Assembly (NCBI RefSeq): GCF_900115165.1
Contig: NZ_FOVP01000018.1
Location: forward strand, 57,905-121,904
Origin: Roseovarius lutimaris
GTDB taxonomy: Bacteria > Pseudomonadota > Alphaproteobacteria > Rhodobacterales > Rhodobacteraceae
Reading direction: 5' to 3'
Length of the DNA: 64,000 bases
In this document: positions 63,742 through 64,000 of the stretch, one piece after another
How positions within the stretch are numbered: the stretch's first letter is position 1
Layout of the letters: each line of letters starts with the position of its first letter
Notes under the pieces: generated by a model
Databases searched by the model: none
What the model saw: only the letters and a program-made list of their open reading frames with translations
What the model was told of the DNA's origin: nothing
Position numbers and translations under genes: made by a program

Positions 63742-64000
63742 TCAGTCGATTTTCGCCAACAGGCTCGACACGCTGTCTTTGGCGTCGCCATAGAACATGC
63801 GGGTGTTTTCCTTGTAGAACAGCGGGTTTTCGATGCCCGAGTATCCGGTGCCCTGGCCGCGTTTGCTGACGAACACCTGTTTGGCTTTCCAGCATTCCAG
63901 CACCGGCATGCCGGCGATCGGGCTGTTGGGGTCTTCCTGCGCGGCCGGGTTCACGATGTCGTTCGAGCCGATGACGATCGCCACATCGGTGTCGGGGAAA
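63742..64000 (-). CDS. pntB: NAD(P) transhydrogenase beta subunit, C-terminal part (runs off right edge)
   Basis: The minus-strand frame is open from the window edge to the stop at 63742, giving 85 residues. It contains the highly conserved end of PntB domain III, which binds NADP(H): [18 protein letters not shown], then [31 protein letters not shown] and FYGDAKDSV. This membrane complex uses the proton gradient to make NADPH from NADH. It faces the kinase-GTPase gene run tail to tail, with about 226 nt and a terminator between them. The rest of the gene and pntA should lie beyond the right edge. Confidence 0.97.
   Translation of the reverse strand, partial: FPDTDVAIVIGSNDIVNPAAQEDPNSPIAGMPVLECWKAKQVFVSKRGQGTGYSGIENPLFYKENTRMFYGDAKDSVSSLLAKID

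Noticed and set aside
1..64000. tRNA or rRNA genes and CRISPR arrays
   Set aside because: I saw no cloverleaf, rRNA-like stretch or regularly spaced repeats while reading the window; a dedicated search could still find a small RNA.

Overview
The window is GC-rich chromosomal DNA that most resembles an alphaproteobacterium of the Rhodobacteraceae/Roseobacter type. This rests on the gene content (MaoC-Pta fusion beside a PHA synthase, GcvT-type FAD demethylase, RpiR-regulated betaine-like catabolism, PntB) and on Fnr/FixK-type operators. It is an inference, because no rRNA or other marker gene is present. Both edges cut genes: an HlyD adaptor at the left and pntB at the right.

Regions. (1) 0-9.4 kb: a low-oxygen/stress block. 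phaC-fabI-small ORF-maoC/pta-ackA run on the plus strand. An hdeD-ferritin-stress protein group and a cbpM-cbpA pair run on the minus strand. (2) 9.7-12.8 kb: an intact DevBCA-type ABC exporter. (3) 12.8-18.5 kb: a decayed catabolic island. Aminotransferase, alcohol dehydrogenase/enolase-superfamily chimera, FAD-GcvT demethylase and Rieske oxygenase are all broken, but the RpiR regulator is intact. (4) 18.6-40.7 kb: a large block of poorly known genes: a GH26-like protein, four adjacent minus-strand genes encoding 436-1507 aa proteins (one DUF6603-like), a 908-aa protein joining SGNH hydrolase, trypsin-like protease and EEP nuclease/phosphatase domains, a subtilase with a Lys/Glu-rich tail, and an ATP-grasp pair. 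(5) 40.7-51.3 kb: a secreted repeat protein, a Lon-type protease, an M50 protease fused to CBS domains, a hybrid histidine kinase, an OmpR-type regulator and a Crp/Fnr regulator. (6) 51.3-54.6 kb: a graveyard of acs, sulfotransferase, IS3 and ACP/phaC fragments. (7) 54.8-63.5 kb: a compact gene run of Ser/Thr kinase, FHA protein, PP2C phosphatase, three GTPase-like proteins, a roadblock-like protein and one unknown.

How it fits together. Six 14-bp sites close to TTGAT-N4-ATCAA lie upstream of phaC, the stress/ferritin group, the secreted protein, lon, the M50 protease/kinase pair and the dead acs copy. They suggest one regulon for survival without oxygen: polymer storage, acetate/ATP generation, iron storage, chaperones and proteolysis. 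The Crp/Fnr protein at 50.6 kb has the E-x-x-S-R recognition helix that reads TTGAT but no N-terminal Fe-S cysteine cluster. It is a candidate regulator.

The two best candidates for an undescribed system are the multi-enzyme/giant-protein block in region 4 and the kinase-phosphatase-FHA-GTPase gene run in region 7. Both assignments come from reading motifs by eye. No database search was possible.
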